33,580 nucleotides of DNA from Elusimicrobia bacterium GWA2_69_24 (GTDB lineage: Bacteria; Elusimicrobiota; Elusimicrobia; UBA1565). Below, piece after piece: positions 26,842 to 33,580 of this stretch (positions are counted from its first letter, which is position 1; the number at the start of each line of letters is the position of its first letter). Below the pieces are notes generated by a model. The model saw nothing but the letters and a program-made list of their open reading frames with translations, did no database searches and was not told the DNA's origin. The stretch covers positions 20,960 through 54,539 of the forward strand of contig MGTY01000090.1 in the NCBI GenBank assembly GCA_001799695.1. The letters are read 5' to 3'. The translations under genes and the position numbers were made by a program.

Positions 26842-27402
26842 CTACTTCTTCTTCGCGCCCCGGCGCATGAGCCAGCTCAGGCAGAAGGCGGCGGAGGAAT
26901 CCGGGAGCAAGCGTCCGGCCTCGCAGCGCAGCCCGATCTTCGAGCCTTCCAGCTTCTCGACGACGGTGAGGACCTGCTCCGGGTCCTGCAGGTAGTGGAT
27001 GGGACTCAGCTCGCAGCGCTCGGCCTCCACCTCTTCCTCGAGCAGGCCCAGGACGAACTGCACGGTGCGCTCCATGGCCGCGGCGGACACCAGCTCCATC
27101 AGGCGGCCGCGCTCCGGGCCCGCGGCGCGCGCCTCGAGGCTGAGGTCCGTGCTCCCCGCGCCCAGCGTGGCCAGGCCCAAGGTATGGGCGAGGCCGGGGA
27201 GGGGGGAGAGCCCGGCGGTGTCGGCGTCCGGGCCGAAGGACTCGAAGATGACCGACGGGTGGAGGCGTTCCTGCACGGAATCGATGAAGATCTGGAACCG
27301 CGGGTCTCCGAGCCCCATGGCGTCCAGGTCCAGCTCCTTGCGGATCTTGCGCCGGATCTCCTTGTACGGGAGGCGCAGCTTGAAGTCCCGGATCTTCCTC
27401 AT
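26842..27402 (-). CDS. Unknown protein between secF and the acyltransferase
   Basis: 186 residues, ATG 27402, 11 bp after secF, with a GGAGGTAGG stretch upstream. The N-terminus is basic (MRKIRDFKLRLPYKEIRRKIRKELDLDAMGL), without a signal peptide or membrane helix. The middle is acidic/Leu-rich with VSAAAMERTVQFVLGLLEEEVEAERCELSPIHYLQDPEQVLTVVEKL. It ends with an Arg/Lys-rich tail (LMRRGAKKK). I do not recognise a known domain. Its tight placement in an envelope operon suggests a cytoplasmic helper role, which stays open. Confidence 0.7.
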   Translation of the reverse strand: MRKIRDFKLRLPYKEIRRKIRKELDLDAMGLGDPRFQIFIDSVQERLHPSVIFESFGPDADTAGLSPLPGLAHTLGLATLGAGSTDLSLEARAAGPERGRLMELVSAAAMERTVQFVLGLLEEEVEAERCELSPIHYLQDPEQVLTVVEKLEGSKIGLRCEAGRLLPDSSAAFCLSWLMRRGAKKK

Positions 27403-27413
27403 GAAAGCGCGGC

Positions 27414-28436
27414 CTACCTCCGGTGACTCTTGCGCCCGCCGTGCGGCGGCGGCGGCGCGTCCTTCTTCGGGGCCTCGGACGCGTGGGCGTGAGCGTGCGC
27501 GGGGTGCCCCGCCTGCATGAGGTTCCACTGGTGGACGATCTGCAGGGCGATGGCAATCGTGGAGTAGGCGCCCACCACCAGGCCGAAGGTCAGGGCCACG
27601 GCGAAGTTGTGGATGGTCCGGCCGCCCAGGAACAGCAGGCTGAGCACGGTGATGAACACGGTCAGCGAGGTGATGATGGTGCGCGACAGGGTCTCGTTGA
27701 TGCTGGCGTTGGCGACGGCTTCGAACGACTCCGAGCGCATCGTGCGCATCTTCTCGCGCAGCCGGTCGAAGATGACGATGGTGTCGTTGATGGAGAAGCC
27801 CGCGATCGTGAGCACCACGGCCACGGCGGTCAGGTCGAACTCCAGCTGCAGCAGGGCGTAGAGCCCGAAGGTGGAGGTGACGTCGTGCGCGAGGGCCATG
27901 ACTCCCGCGATGCCCCACACGGGGTTGGCGAAGCGGAAGGCCACGTAGACGATGATCCCCAGCAGGGAGAATACCACCGCGAAGACCGCTTGCTTGAACA
28001 GGTGCTGGCCGACGGCGGGGCCCACGAACTCCTTCTTGTCCAGGACGAACTCGGCCTCCGGCCGCGCGGCCTTGAGCCCGGCCAGGATATGCTCTCCCGC
28101 CGCGTCCGTGGCGTTCTCGGCGCCCTTCATGCGGATGGAGAAGGACTGGGTGCCGGTGAAGTGCTGGGGCGTGGCGTCGGAGAAACCCGCCTTCTCCAGG
28201 TCGCCGCGCAGCCCGGCGAGGTCCATGGGGGTCTGGTAGCTGACCTGCACCACGTTGCCGCCCGTGAAGTCGATGGAGTAGTTTAGACCCCGGGTCAAGA
28301 TGAGGGCGAGGCTCCCGAGGACCAGGAAGCCGGATATCGCGAAGAAGATGTGGCGCATCCCGATCCAATGGACGGCCGGTATCTTCGAGAAGAACTCGGT
28401 GAACCGGACTTCCGGCGGCTGTTGAGGTGTTTGCAT
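27414..28436 (-). CDS. secF: SecF, Sec translocase auxiliary subunit
   Basis: 340 residues with the six-helix SecF plan: first helix at about 30-48, then NYSIDFTGGNVVQVSY (the D-F-T-G-G motif), a periplasmic domain, and a helix block with ALAHDVTSTFGLYALLQLEFDLTAVAVVLTIAGFSINDTIVIFDRLRE. The last sequence is diagnostic. The His/Pro/Lys-rich C-terminal tail (HPAHAHAHASEAPKKDAPPPPHGG) is unusual. ATG 28436 has GGAG 6 bp upstream; a TTG at 28448 is an alternative. It uses the proton-motive force with SecD to help pull proteins through SecYEG. Confidence 0.95.
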   Translation of the reverse strand: MQTPQQPPEVRFTEFFSKIPAVHWIGMRHIFFAISGFLVLGSLALILTRGLNYSIDFTGGNVVQVSYQTPMDLAGLRGDLEKAGFSDATPQHFTGTQSFSIRMKGAENATDAAGEHILAGLKAARPEAEFVLDKKEFVGPAVGQHLFKQAVFAVVFSLLGIIVYVAFRFANPVWGIAGVMALAHDVTSTFGLYALLQLEFDLTAVAVVLTIAGFSINDTIVIFDRLREKMRTMRSESFEAVANASINETLSRTIITSLTVFITVLSLLFLGGRTIHNFAVALTFGLVVGAYSTIAIALQIVHQWNLMQAGHPAHAHAHASEAPKKDAPPPPHGGRKSHRR

Positions 28437-28449
28437 GGGTGTCTCCAAG

Positions 28450-29859
28450 TCAGATGCTCAGCTTCTGCACGACGCCCGTGGCCAGGTAGCCCTGGAACAT
28501 GAGCCGCGTCGCCACGATGGCCGTGAACATGCTGCACAGCAGGCCCAGGGTCAGGGTGACGGCGAAGCCCTTGACCGGCCCGGTCCCGAACTGGAACAGG
28601 AACAGGGCGGCGACCAGGGTGGTCACGTTCGAGTCCAGGATGGCCGAGAAGGCCTTGTCGTAGCCCGCGTCCATCGCGATGCGCATGGGCTTGCCCAGGC
28701 GCAGCTCCTCGCGCATGCGCTCCAGGATCAGCACGTTGGCGTCGATGGCCATGCCCACCGTGAGCGCGAGCCCCGCGATGCCGGGCAGGGTCAGGGTCGC
28801 CCCGAAGTAGGCCATGAGCGCCATCGTGAAGATGACGTTGAGGACCATGGCGACGTCCGCGAAGATGCCGCCCACCTTGTAGTAGACGATCATGAAGATG
28901 AAGACGATCAGACAGCCGACCCAGCAGGCCGTGAGGCCCTGGCGGATCGAATCGTCGCCGAGCGTCGCCCCCACCGTGCGCTCTTCGATGATGCGCAGGG
29001 GCGCGGGCAGGGCGCCGGCGCGGAGCACGATGGAGAGCTTGCGGGCCTCTTCCATGGTGAAGTTGCCTTCGATGATGCCGCTGCCGCCCCGGATGGGGCT
29101 GCGGATGACCGGCGCCGACTGCACCACGCCGTCGAGGACGATGGCCATGTTCTGGCCCACGTTGGCGGAGGTGAGGTCGCCGAACACCTTGGCCCCGTCC
29201 GGCTTGAACTTGAAGGCCACGATGGGCAGTCCGTCGCCGCCGGTCTCGACCCGGGCCGAATCCAGCTGGGCGCCGGTGACCGGCACCGTGTCCCGGAGGA
29301 TGTAGTAGGAGCTCTCGCGGCCCCGGAAGAGGCGGGTATCCTTCGGAAGCAGCGCCGCGGCGGCCGTGGAGATGGTCCCGGTCGCGAAGGGGTCGCCCAG
29401 CTCGTAGATCTTCTGCGAGGCCTGCTGGGCGCCCTGCGAGGAGTCCACCATGCGGAACTCGAGCAGCGCGGTCTGTCCCACGACTTCCTTCGCCATCTGG
29501 GAGTTCTTGATGCCGGGGAGCTGGACCACGATCCAGCGCTCGCCCTGGCGGGTGATGAGGGGCTCCGCGATGCCCAGCTGGTCCACGCGATTGCGGATGA
29601 TCTCCATGGCCCGGCCGAGGGCCTCCATCATGTCGGAGCCCGGGGGCAGCTTCTCCACTTCCAGCTCCATGAGCAGGTGCGTGCCGCCCTTGAGGTCGAG
29701 ACCCAGGTTGAGGAGGTGCTTGGGGCGCAGCCGGCTGGCTTCGAGGCGGTCCCGCTGGGCCGCGTCCTTGGTGTACCAGTCGGTCGTGGGATACAGCATG
29801 AAGAGCGCGAAGGCGGTCAAGGCCACGACCCCCGCCCATTTCATCTGGAGTTTGCTCAT
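28450..29859 (-). CDS. secD: SecD, Sec translocase auxiliary subunit
   Basis: 469 residues. It has the N-terminal helix, LGLDLKGGTHLLMELEV (the D-L-x-G-G motif), a periplasmic P1 domain, and a C-terminal RND-like helix block with GLALTVGMAIDANVLILERMREEL and FAVTLTLGLLCSMFTAIVATRLMF. These are diagnostic of SecD. ATG 29859 is preceded by GGAGA 9-10 bp upstream. It follows yajC by 4 bp and is 13 bp before the secF start, giving the classical yajC-secD-secF order. Confidence 0.96.
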   Translation of the reverse strand: MSKLQMKWAGVVALTAFALFMLYPTTDWYTKDAAQRDRLEASRLRPKHLLNLGLDLKGGTHLLMELEVEKLPPGSDMMEALGRAMEIIRNRVDQLGIAEPLITRQGERWIVVQLPGIKNSQMAKEVVGQTALLEFRMVDSSQGAQQASQKIYELGDPFATGTISTAAAALLPKDTRLFRGRESSYYILRDTVPVTGAQLDSARVETGGDGLPIVAFKFKPDGAKVFGDLTSANVGQNMAIVLDGVVQSAPVIRSPIRGGSGIIEGNFTMEEARKLSIVLRAGALPAPLRIIEERTVGATLGDDSIRQGLTACWVGCLIVFIFMIVYYKVGGIFADVAMVLNVIFTMALMAYFGATLTLPGIAGLALTVGMAIDANVLILERMREELRLGKPMRIAMDAGYDKAFSAILDSNVTTLVAALFLFQFGTGPVKGFAVTLTLGLLCSMFTAIVATRLMFQGYLATGVVQKLSI

Positions 29860-29863
29860 GATG

Positions 29864-30175
29864 CTAACTCTCCTGTTGGTGCTGCGCGGACGCGAGCTCG
29901 GCGGTGTTGGCCAGCGCGGTGACGGCCGAACGGGCGATCAGCACCTTCACGTTGTCGGCGATCTTGATCTCCAGCTCCGGGCCGCGGAGCGCGACGACGG
30001 TGCCGAAGAGGCCGCCGCTGGTCAGGACGCGGTCGCCCTTCTTCAGGGCTTCGAGCATCTTCTTGTGCTCCGTCGCCTGCTTCTGCTGGGGACGGATGAG
30101 CAGGAAATAGAAGATGACCAGCATGAACAGCAGGGGGGCCATACTGAGCAGGGCAGGCGGTTGAGCGGCGTTCAT
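29864..30175 (-). CDS. yajC: YajC, Sec accessory membrane protein
   Basis: 103 residues, one N-terminal membrane helix (APLLFMLVIFYFLLIRPQQKQ), then LEALKKGDRVLTSGGLFGTVVAL, the standard YajC signature. It associates with SecDF. ATG 30175 has GGAGA 5 bp upstream. An 83-bp gap separates it from the permease gene upstream, so a promoter may lie there. Confidence 0.95.
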   Translation of the reverse strand: MNAAQPPALLSMAPLLFMLVIFYFLLIRPQQKQATEHKKMLEALKKGDRVLTSGGLFGTVVALRGPELEIKIADNVKVLIARSAVTALANTAELASAQHQQES

Positions 30176-30218
30176 CGTTGTCTCCGGTCCGCGCGCGGCG
30201 CGGGCTCTGATTTCACTG

Positions 30219-30227
30219 ATAAAACCA
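30219..30227 (-). promoter_or_regulatory. Weak candidate -10 element before yajC
   Basis: In the 83-bp gap between the permease and yajC the minus strand reads TGGTTTTAT, a 4-of-6 match to a -10 box with the TGn extension. No clear -35 accompanies it. It resembles the stronger TGGTATAAT before the LPS series. It is listed only as a possibility that yajC-secDF have their own promoter. Confidence 0.25.
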
Positions 30228-30258
30228 TGCCAATCCTAACAAAATACTGGACGCCGCG

Positions 30259-31329
30259 CTACTCTTGCTCCGCGTGGCCGTGGGAGAGCTCCAGCAAAAT
30301 CGGGAGCAGAGCGAAGGCCAGGGGGCCGATGAGCAGCCCTTTGACGCCGAAGACGGCGAGGCCGCCCAGGAGCGCGAGGGTCAGCCAGAAGAAGGACATC
30401 TGGGACTGGCCGCCCACCACGAAGGGCCTCAGGACGTTGTCCACGCCGCCGAGCAGGACGCCCCATATCAGGAGGAACACCGCCTTCCCGAAGGCCCCGG
30501 TCAGCAGATAGAAGCCGCAGAGCGGCGCCCAGACCAGCGCCGTCCCGACTCCCGGGATGAACCCGGCCAGGGCGGTCATGCACCCGAGGAGCACCGCGGC
30601 GCGCGTCCCCGCGAAGAAGTAGCCGATCATACCCAACAGCCCCTGGATCAGGCTGGTGAGCACCGAGCCGCGCACCACCCCGATCACGGTCTCTTGGATC
30701 TTGGATACGACCCGGCGGCGCACGTTCTCCGCCATGGGCAGGTGCGCGCTCAGGGTCCGGTACATGGACTCCCCGTCTCGGAAGAAGAAGAACAGGAAGA
30801 ACAGGAAGACGGCCAGGTCGATGATGAAGCCCAGGATGTCGCGGGCCAGGGCCGCCGCCGAGCCCGCGACCCATTCCAGGATGCCCTCGGCGGCGCCCTG
30901 CACCCGCGCCTCGAGGTCGGTGGACCCGCTCTCCAGACGCTCCACCAGCCGCGGGGGCAGGCGCTCGCGCCAGTTGCTGTGCGCGTCGGCGAAGGCGCGC
31001 GCCCGGAGCGCCGCTTCCTTGAGCCCGGCTTGGACCTCCGGGACCACCGCGCGGGCCTCCGAGACCGTGGCCGACACGATGAACAGGAGGGGGGTGATCA
31101 AGAACACCGTGACCAGCGCGATGGTCAACAGCGACTGCAGGGTCGGGTGCTTACCCTTCATCAGGCGGATGATCCGGCGGTGGAGGGGATAGCAGACGAT
31201 CACGGCGGTGAGCGCGGCCAGCGCTGGGTTGAAGAACGGCTCCAGCATCCGGCCGGCCAGGTACAGGAGTAAGGCCAGCAGGCCGAAGAGGAATGCCGCG
31301 GCCGCGCCCTGCCGGTTGAGGAGGTTCAT
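30259..31329 (-). CDS. AI-2E family (PerM/YdiK-like) transporter
   Basis: 356 residues with the family's plan: helices at about 10-55, a central soluble stretch around residues 90-150 (VVPEVQAGLKEAALRARAF..., VERLESGSTDLEARVQ), then helices with LGFIIDLAVFLFFLFFFFRDGESMYRTL and VVSKIQETVIGVVRGSVLTSLIQGLLGMIGYFFAGTRAAVLLGCMTALAGFIPGVGTALVWAP, strongly typical. Family members export various small molecules or ions (AI-2, Na+/H+); the substrate is unknown. ATG 31329 overlaps the tgt stop as ATGA. Confidence 0.92.
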   Translation of the reverse strand: MNLLNRQGAAAAFLFGLLALLLYLAGRMLEPFFNPALAALTAVIVCYPLHRRIIRLMKGKHPTLQSLLTIALVTVFLITPLLFIVSATVSEARAVVPEVQAGLKEAALRARAFADAHSNWRERLPPRLVERLESGSTDLEARVQGAAEGILEWVAGSAAALARDILGFIIDLAVFLFFLFFFFRDGESMYRTLSAHLPMAENVRRRVVSKIQETVIGVVRGSVLTSLIQGLLGMIGYFFAGTRAAVLLGCMTALAGFIPGVGTALVWAPLCGFYLLTGAFGKAVFLLIWGVLLGGVDNVLRPFVVGGQSQMSFFWLTLALLGGLAVFGVKGLLIGPLAFALLPILLELSHGHAEQE

Positions 31330-32468
31330 GCGGAGATGATAGCTGATTTGGAGGCGAAGGCTTCCAGGAAGCGCCGGCGCTCCTCCATGAACGTCCCCGC
31401 GCGGATGGCCGCGCGGATGCGCCGCATGATCTGCAGGCTGTAATGCACGTTGTGGAGGGTCAGGAGGCGGTAGGCGGAGAGCTCCTTGGCTCGGTGCAGG
31501 TGCGAGATGTAGGCGCGCGTATGGCGGCGGCAGGCCATGCAGCCGCAGTCCGGGTCCAGCGGGGAGAAGTCGTTCTGGAACGCCCGGTTCTGGATGTTGA
31601 TCCCGCCGTCCGCGGTGATGGCGTGCCCGTTGCGCGCCACCCGCGTCGGCCAGACGCAGTCCAGCATGTCCACCCCGAGCCGGACCGCCTCCCAGAGGTC
31701 CACGGGCGTGCCCATGCCCATGAGGTAGCGCGGCTTGGGCCCGGGCAGATGCTCCACCATGCCCTCGAGCACCGACCACGTGCGCTCCTTCTCCTCGCCC
31801 ACGCAGTAGCCGCCGAGGGAAAAGCCGTCGACGCCCAGGCCCGCGGCGTGCTCGGCGGCGCGGGCCCGCAGGACGGGATAGAGCGAGCCCTGGACTACCG
31901 GGAAGAATAGCGCCGGCGCCTCGCGCTTGGCGCTCTCCTCTTTGAACACTGGAGCGGAAGCCTCCATCCAGCGCATGGTCCGGCCCAGGGCGCGCTCCGC
32001 CTCCGCCTCCGTGCAGGGGAAGGGGGGGCATTCGTCCAGGGTTGTCCAGATGTCCGAGCCCAGCCGGGCCTGCAGCCGGATGACGCTCTCGGGGGTCAGG
32101 GTGTGCATGGACCCGTCGAGGTGGGACTTGAAGGTCACGCTCTCGTCGGTGATGCTGCGCAGGTCGGCCAGGCTCAGGACCTGGAAGCCGCCGGAATCGG
32201 TGAGGATGCTGCCCGGGAAACCCATGAAGCGGTGCAGGCCCCCGGCCTGGGCCACCAGCTCGGCGCCCGGCCGCAGGTACAGGTGATAGGAGTTGGACAG
32301 GATGGCCTGCACCCCCAGGGCCGCGAGGTCCTCGGAGGAGAGCGCCTTGACGGAACCCTGCGTGGCCACCGGCATGAACACCGGGGTCTCCACTTCCCCG
32401 TGCGCCGTCCTCAGGATGCCGGTCCGAGCCCGGCTCCCCGCGTCCTTCGATGTGATCTCAAATGCCAT
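31326..32468 (-). CDS. tgt: Tgt, tRNA-guanine transglycosylase
   Basis: 380 residues. It exchanges the wobble guanine of GUN-anticodon tRNAs for preQ1. Asp91 (LTDSGGFQ) is the base-side catalytic residue and Asp270 (DMLDCVWPTR) the nucleophile. Cys308-x-Cys310-x2-Cys313 with His339 make the zinc site. The loop that usually reads GGLAVGE in bacterial enzymes is GGYCVGE here (219-225). ATG 32468 is taken; a TTG directly before it (32471) is possible. The region just upstream is the end of a RAYT element, and no good ribosome binding site is seen. The neighbour upstream is queA. Confidence 0.95.
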   Translation of the reverse strand: MAFEITSKDAGSRARTGILRTAHGEVETPVFMPVATQGSVKALSSEDLAALGVQAILSNSYHLYLRPGAELVAQAGGLHRFMGFPGSILTDSGGFQVLSLADLRSITDESVTFKSHLDGSMHTLTPESVIRLQARLGSDIWTTLDECPPFPCTEAEAERALGRTMRWMEASAPVFKEESAKREAPALFFPVVQGSLYPVLRARAAEHAAGLGVDGFSLGGYCVGEEKERTWSVLEGMVEHLPGPKPRYLMGMGTPVDLWEAVRLGVDMLDCVWPTRVARNGHAITADGGINIQNRAFQNDFSPLDPDCGCMACRRHTRAYISHLHRAKELSAYRLLTLHNVHYSLQIMRRIRAAIRAGTFMEERRRFLEAFASKSAIISA

Positions 32469-32475
32469 CAACTTA

Positions 32476-32506
32476 CGGTTCCGGGGATTAAGTTATTTAA
32501 GTTATT
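32476..32506 (+). repeat. Left terminal inverted repeat of the RAYT element
   Basis: It contains CCGGGGA followed by two tandem copies of TTAAGTTAT. It lies immediately before the tgt start on the other strand. Confidence 0.9.
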
Positions 32507-32534
32507 CGGCCCGGTTTGGAAGGGCGCTCGATAA

Positions 32535-33425
32535 ATGGAACTAATTCGACGGGTCAATCGTATCATTCTTATGGCCCGAAAACTCCGACTCCAGTACCCA
32601 GGCGCTATCTATCATGCGGTCGCCCGCGGCAATGCCCGACATAGGATATTCCACATCCTAGAGGATTGGGAATTCTTCCTGAAGACGCTCGCTACCCGCA
32701 AAGAGGCGATGGGTTTTCGGCTTTTCGGCTACTGCCTCATGCCCAATCACATCCACCTCCTGATTCAGCCGGCCTTGGTATCCCTCTCGGCGATCATGGG
32801 GTCGTTGCTCAACCGCTATGCCAGGTATATCAATGGTCGTCTCGAACGCACCGGGCATGTGTTCCAAGAACGCTTCTATTCACAGGCCTGCCGGGATGAT
32901 AACCATCTCTTGGCGTCGACACGCTATATCCACCTCAACCCGTTCCGCGCCCGGCTGGTCGCCGATCCCGCGGATTGGCCCTATTCGAGCCATCGACGCT
33001 ATCTGGGGCTGGATGACTGTGAACTGGTCGACCCAGCTCCAGTTCTAGCAGTTCTGAACGAGGACTTGACCAAAGCGAGGGGGGAATACGCTCGGTTCGT
33101 CCGCGAGGGCATGAATGACCCCCGAGCAGCGGCAGCGTCGATGAGAGAACTGAGCGGTTTCCCGGTTTTCGGTGACAACGAATTGATCCCCCGAGGGATC
33201 GATACCGACCGGCCGGACATCGACTCGCTCGCCGCGGAGTGCGCCGCCCTCGGAGATCTGCCGCTCGCGCTGCTTCGGAGCAGCACGCGCCTGCGGACAG
33301 TTTGCCAGCTGCGTCGGCAATTCATCCGCCAAGCCTGTGCCAAGGGCTATCAGCTCAAAGCTATCGCCGAGTATCTGGGATTGACCGCGTCCGCGATCTC
33401 GCAGACCATCAACGGGAGGAAATAA
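32535..33425 (+). CDS. REP-associated tyrosine transposase (RAYT, Y1 transposase family)
   Basis: 296 residues from ATG 32535 (GGAAGG about 11 bp upstream). The family's usual start, MARKLRLQYPGAIYHAVARGN, is at ATG 32571 and may be the true start. The HUH motif is His72-Ile-His74 in LMPNHIHLLIQP, and the catalytic tyrosine is probably Tyr131 in TRYIHLNPFRARLV. The C-terminal part (about 245-296) reads as a helix-turn-helix (LKAIAEYLGLTASAISQTINGRK). These proteins cut single-stranded DNA at palindromic (REP) sequences and spread them in the genome. There is no TnpB-like partner. The gene runs opposite to queA and tgt. Confidence 0.92.
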   Translation: MELIRRVNRIILMARKLRLQYPGAIYHAVARGNARHRIFHILEDWEFFLKTLATRKEAMGFRLFGYCLMPNHIHLLIQPALVSLSAIMGSLLNRYARYINGRLERTGHVFQERFYSQACRDDNHLLASTRYIHLNPFRARLVADPADWPYSSHRRYLGLDDCELVDPAPVLAVLNEDLTKARGEYARFVREGMNDPRAAAASMRELSGFPVFGDNELIPRGIDTDRPDIDSLAAECAALGDLPLALLRSSTRLRTVCQLRRQFIRQACAKGYQLKAIAEYLGLTASAISQTINGRK

Positions 33426-33451
33426 CTTAAATAACTTAATCCCCGGGACCG
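33421..33451 (-). repeat. Right terminal inverted repeat of the RAYT element
   Basis: It carries the complementary tandem copies of ATAACTTAA and TCCCCGG. The RAYT stop codon TAA (33423-33425) is inside it. Confidence 0.9.
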
Positions 33452-33462
33452 GATGAGCGGCG

Positions 33463-33580
33463 TCAGAGGATGAGCATGGAATCGCCGAAGGAGAATAGGC
33501 GGTATTGCCGCTCGACGGCTTCGCGATAGGCGGCCAGGATGCGCTCGCGCCCGGCGAAGGCGCTGGCCAGGATGAGCGGC
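33463..33580 (-). CDS. queA: QueA, S-adenosylmethionine:tRNA ribosyltransferase-isomerase, C-terminal end
   Basis: Only the last 39 codons plus one base are in the window; the gene continues to the right. The reading is [38 protein letters not shown], which matches the end of QueA (SAFAGRExxLxAYxxAVxxxYRFFSFGDAMLI). The TGA is at 33465-33463. QueA converts preQ1-tRNA to epoxyqueuosine-tRNA, the step after Tgt. In an undisturbed genome it would lie directly upstream of tgt. Confidence 0.93.
   Translation of the reverse strand, partial: PLILASAFAGRERILAAYREAVERQYRLFSFGDSMLIL

Larger units (their letters stand above)
32476..33451 (+). mobile_element. RAYT element with 31-bp terminal inverted repeats, inserted between queA and tgt
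   Basis: The ends 32476-32506 and 33421-33451 are inverted repeats that differ at one position; the inner 26 bp (32481-32506 and 33421-33446) are identical. Each end contains a perfect tandem pair of the 9-mer TTAAGTTAT (32488-32505; complement at 33422-33439). The element is 976 bp, has visibly lower G+C than the flanks, and carries one gene. It lies 11 bp after the queA stop and 4-7 bp before the tgt start. No clear target-site duplication is seen, as expected for HUH-type transposases. Confidence 0.85.

Noticed and set aside
30176..30258. Terminator in the gap before yajC
   Set aside because: GC-rich palindromic bases exist (CGCGCGCGGCGCGGG), but pairing is imperfect and no T-run follows.
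32469..32535. preQ1 riboswitch before tgt or queA
   Set aside because: The DNA before tgt is the end of the RAYT element and the queA leader is outside the window; no aptamer-like sequence was seen.
32476..33451. Classical IS200/IS605 element with TnpA and TnpB
   Set aside because: The transposase is longer than TnpA (about 150 residues), has a C-terminal helix-turn-helix, and no TnpB gene or omega RNA-like region is present; RAYT fits better.

Overview
The window is high-GC, densely packed DNA from a Gram-negative (LPS-bearing) bacterium. It encodes CMP-Kdo synthesis, Kdo transfer, LpxK, heptose activation, heptosyltransferases and the LptA/B/C transport parts, with YajC-SecD-SecF alongside. 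GTG and TTG starts are common and stop/start codons overlap by 4 bases (NTGA) again and again. A protein with a long Ala/Pro/Ser-rich exported-looking N-terminus fused to an MFS domain, and small REP-type repeats, would fit an environmental lineage such as Elusimicrobiota. That assignment is an inference from style; the sequence alone does not prove it.

Layout. Bases 1-1498 (plus strand) hold the 3' end of an endonuclease III-related glycosylase and a TPR protein, which converge on an MFS transporter (minus, 1477-3462). Bases 3596-6803 (plus) hold an MlaC/HpnM-like periplasmic lipid-binding protein and an HpnN/MMPL-like RND exporter. Bases 6462-7422 contain a nearly perfect 461-bp duplication (offset exactly 500 bp) of the exporter's 3' end plus a cluster of three REP-like repeats. 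The copies are joined by a 39-bp filler that contains a perfect 20-bp palindrome.

From 24760 down to 7456 on the minus strand runs a continuous envelope gene series: a '1.5-fold' heptosyltransferase, two GT4 glycosyltransferases, a GT2, a polysaccharide deacetylase, a GT9, lpxK, a gmhB-DUF3108 fusion, the rfaE1 heptose kinase, kdsB, pyrG, kdsA, a zinc-ribbon membrane peptide, lptC, lptA, lptB and a large membrane protein. Most junctions overlap. An extended -10 promoter and a 25-bp-arm hairpin lie upstream of this series, at the end of waaA. Upstream on the same strand are queA (partial), tgt, an AI-2E family permease, yajC, secD, secF, an unknown gene, a DUF374 acyltransferase and waaA.

A 976-bp element with 31-bp terminal inverted repeats, carrying a REP-associated tyrosine transposase (RAYT) on the opposite strand, sits between queA and tgt, the two adjacent queuosine genes.

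How the genes work together: PyrG supplies CTP for KdsB. KdsA and KdsB make CMP-Kdo, and WaaA transfers Kdo to lipid A that LpxK has phosphorylated. RfaE1 and GmhB perform steps towards ADP-heptose for the GT9 enzymes. GT2, GT4 and the deacetylase probably build or trim the core, and LptB/A/C export the product. KdsC, KdsD, GmhA, RfaE2 and HldD are not in the window. No rRNA, tRNA or CRISPR array was seen, and no gap over 300 bp lacks a gene except the duplication/REP region, which is described.
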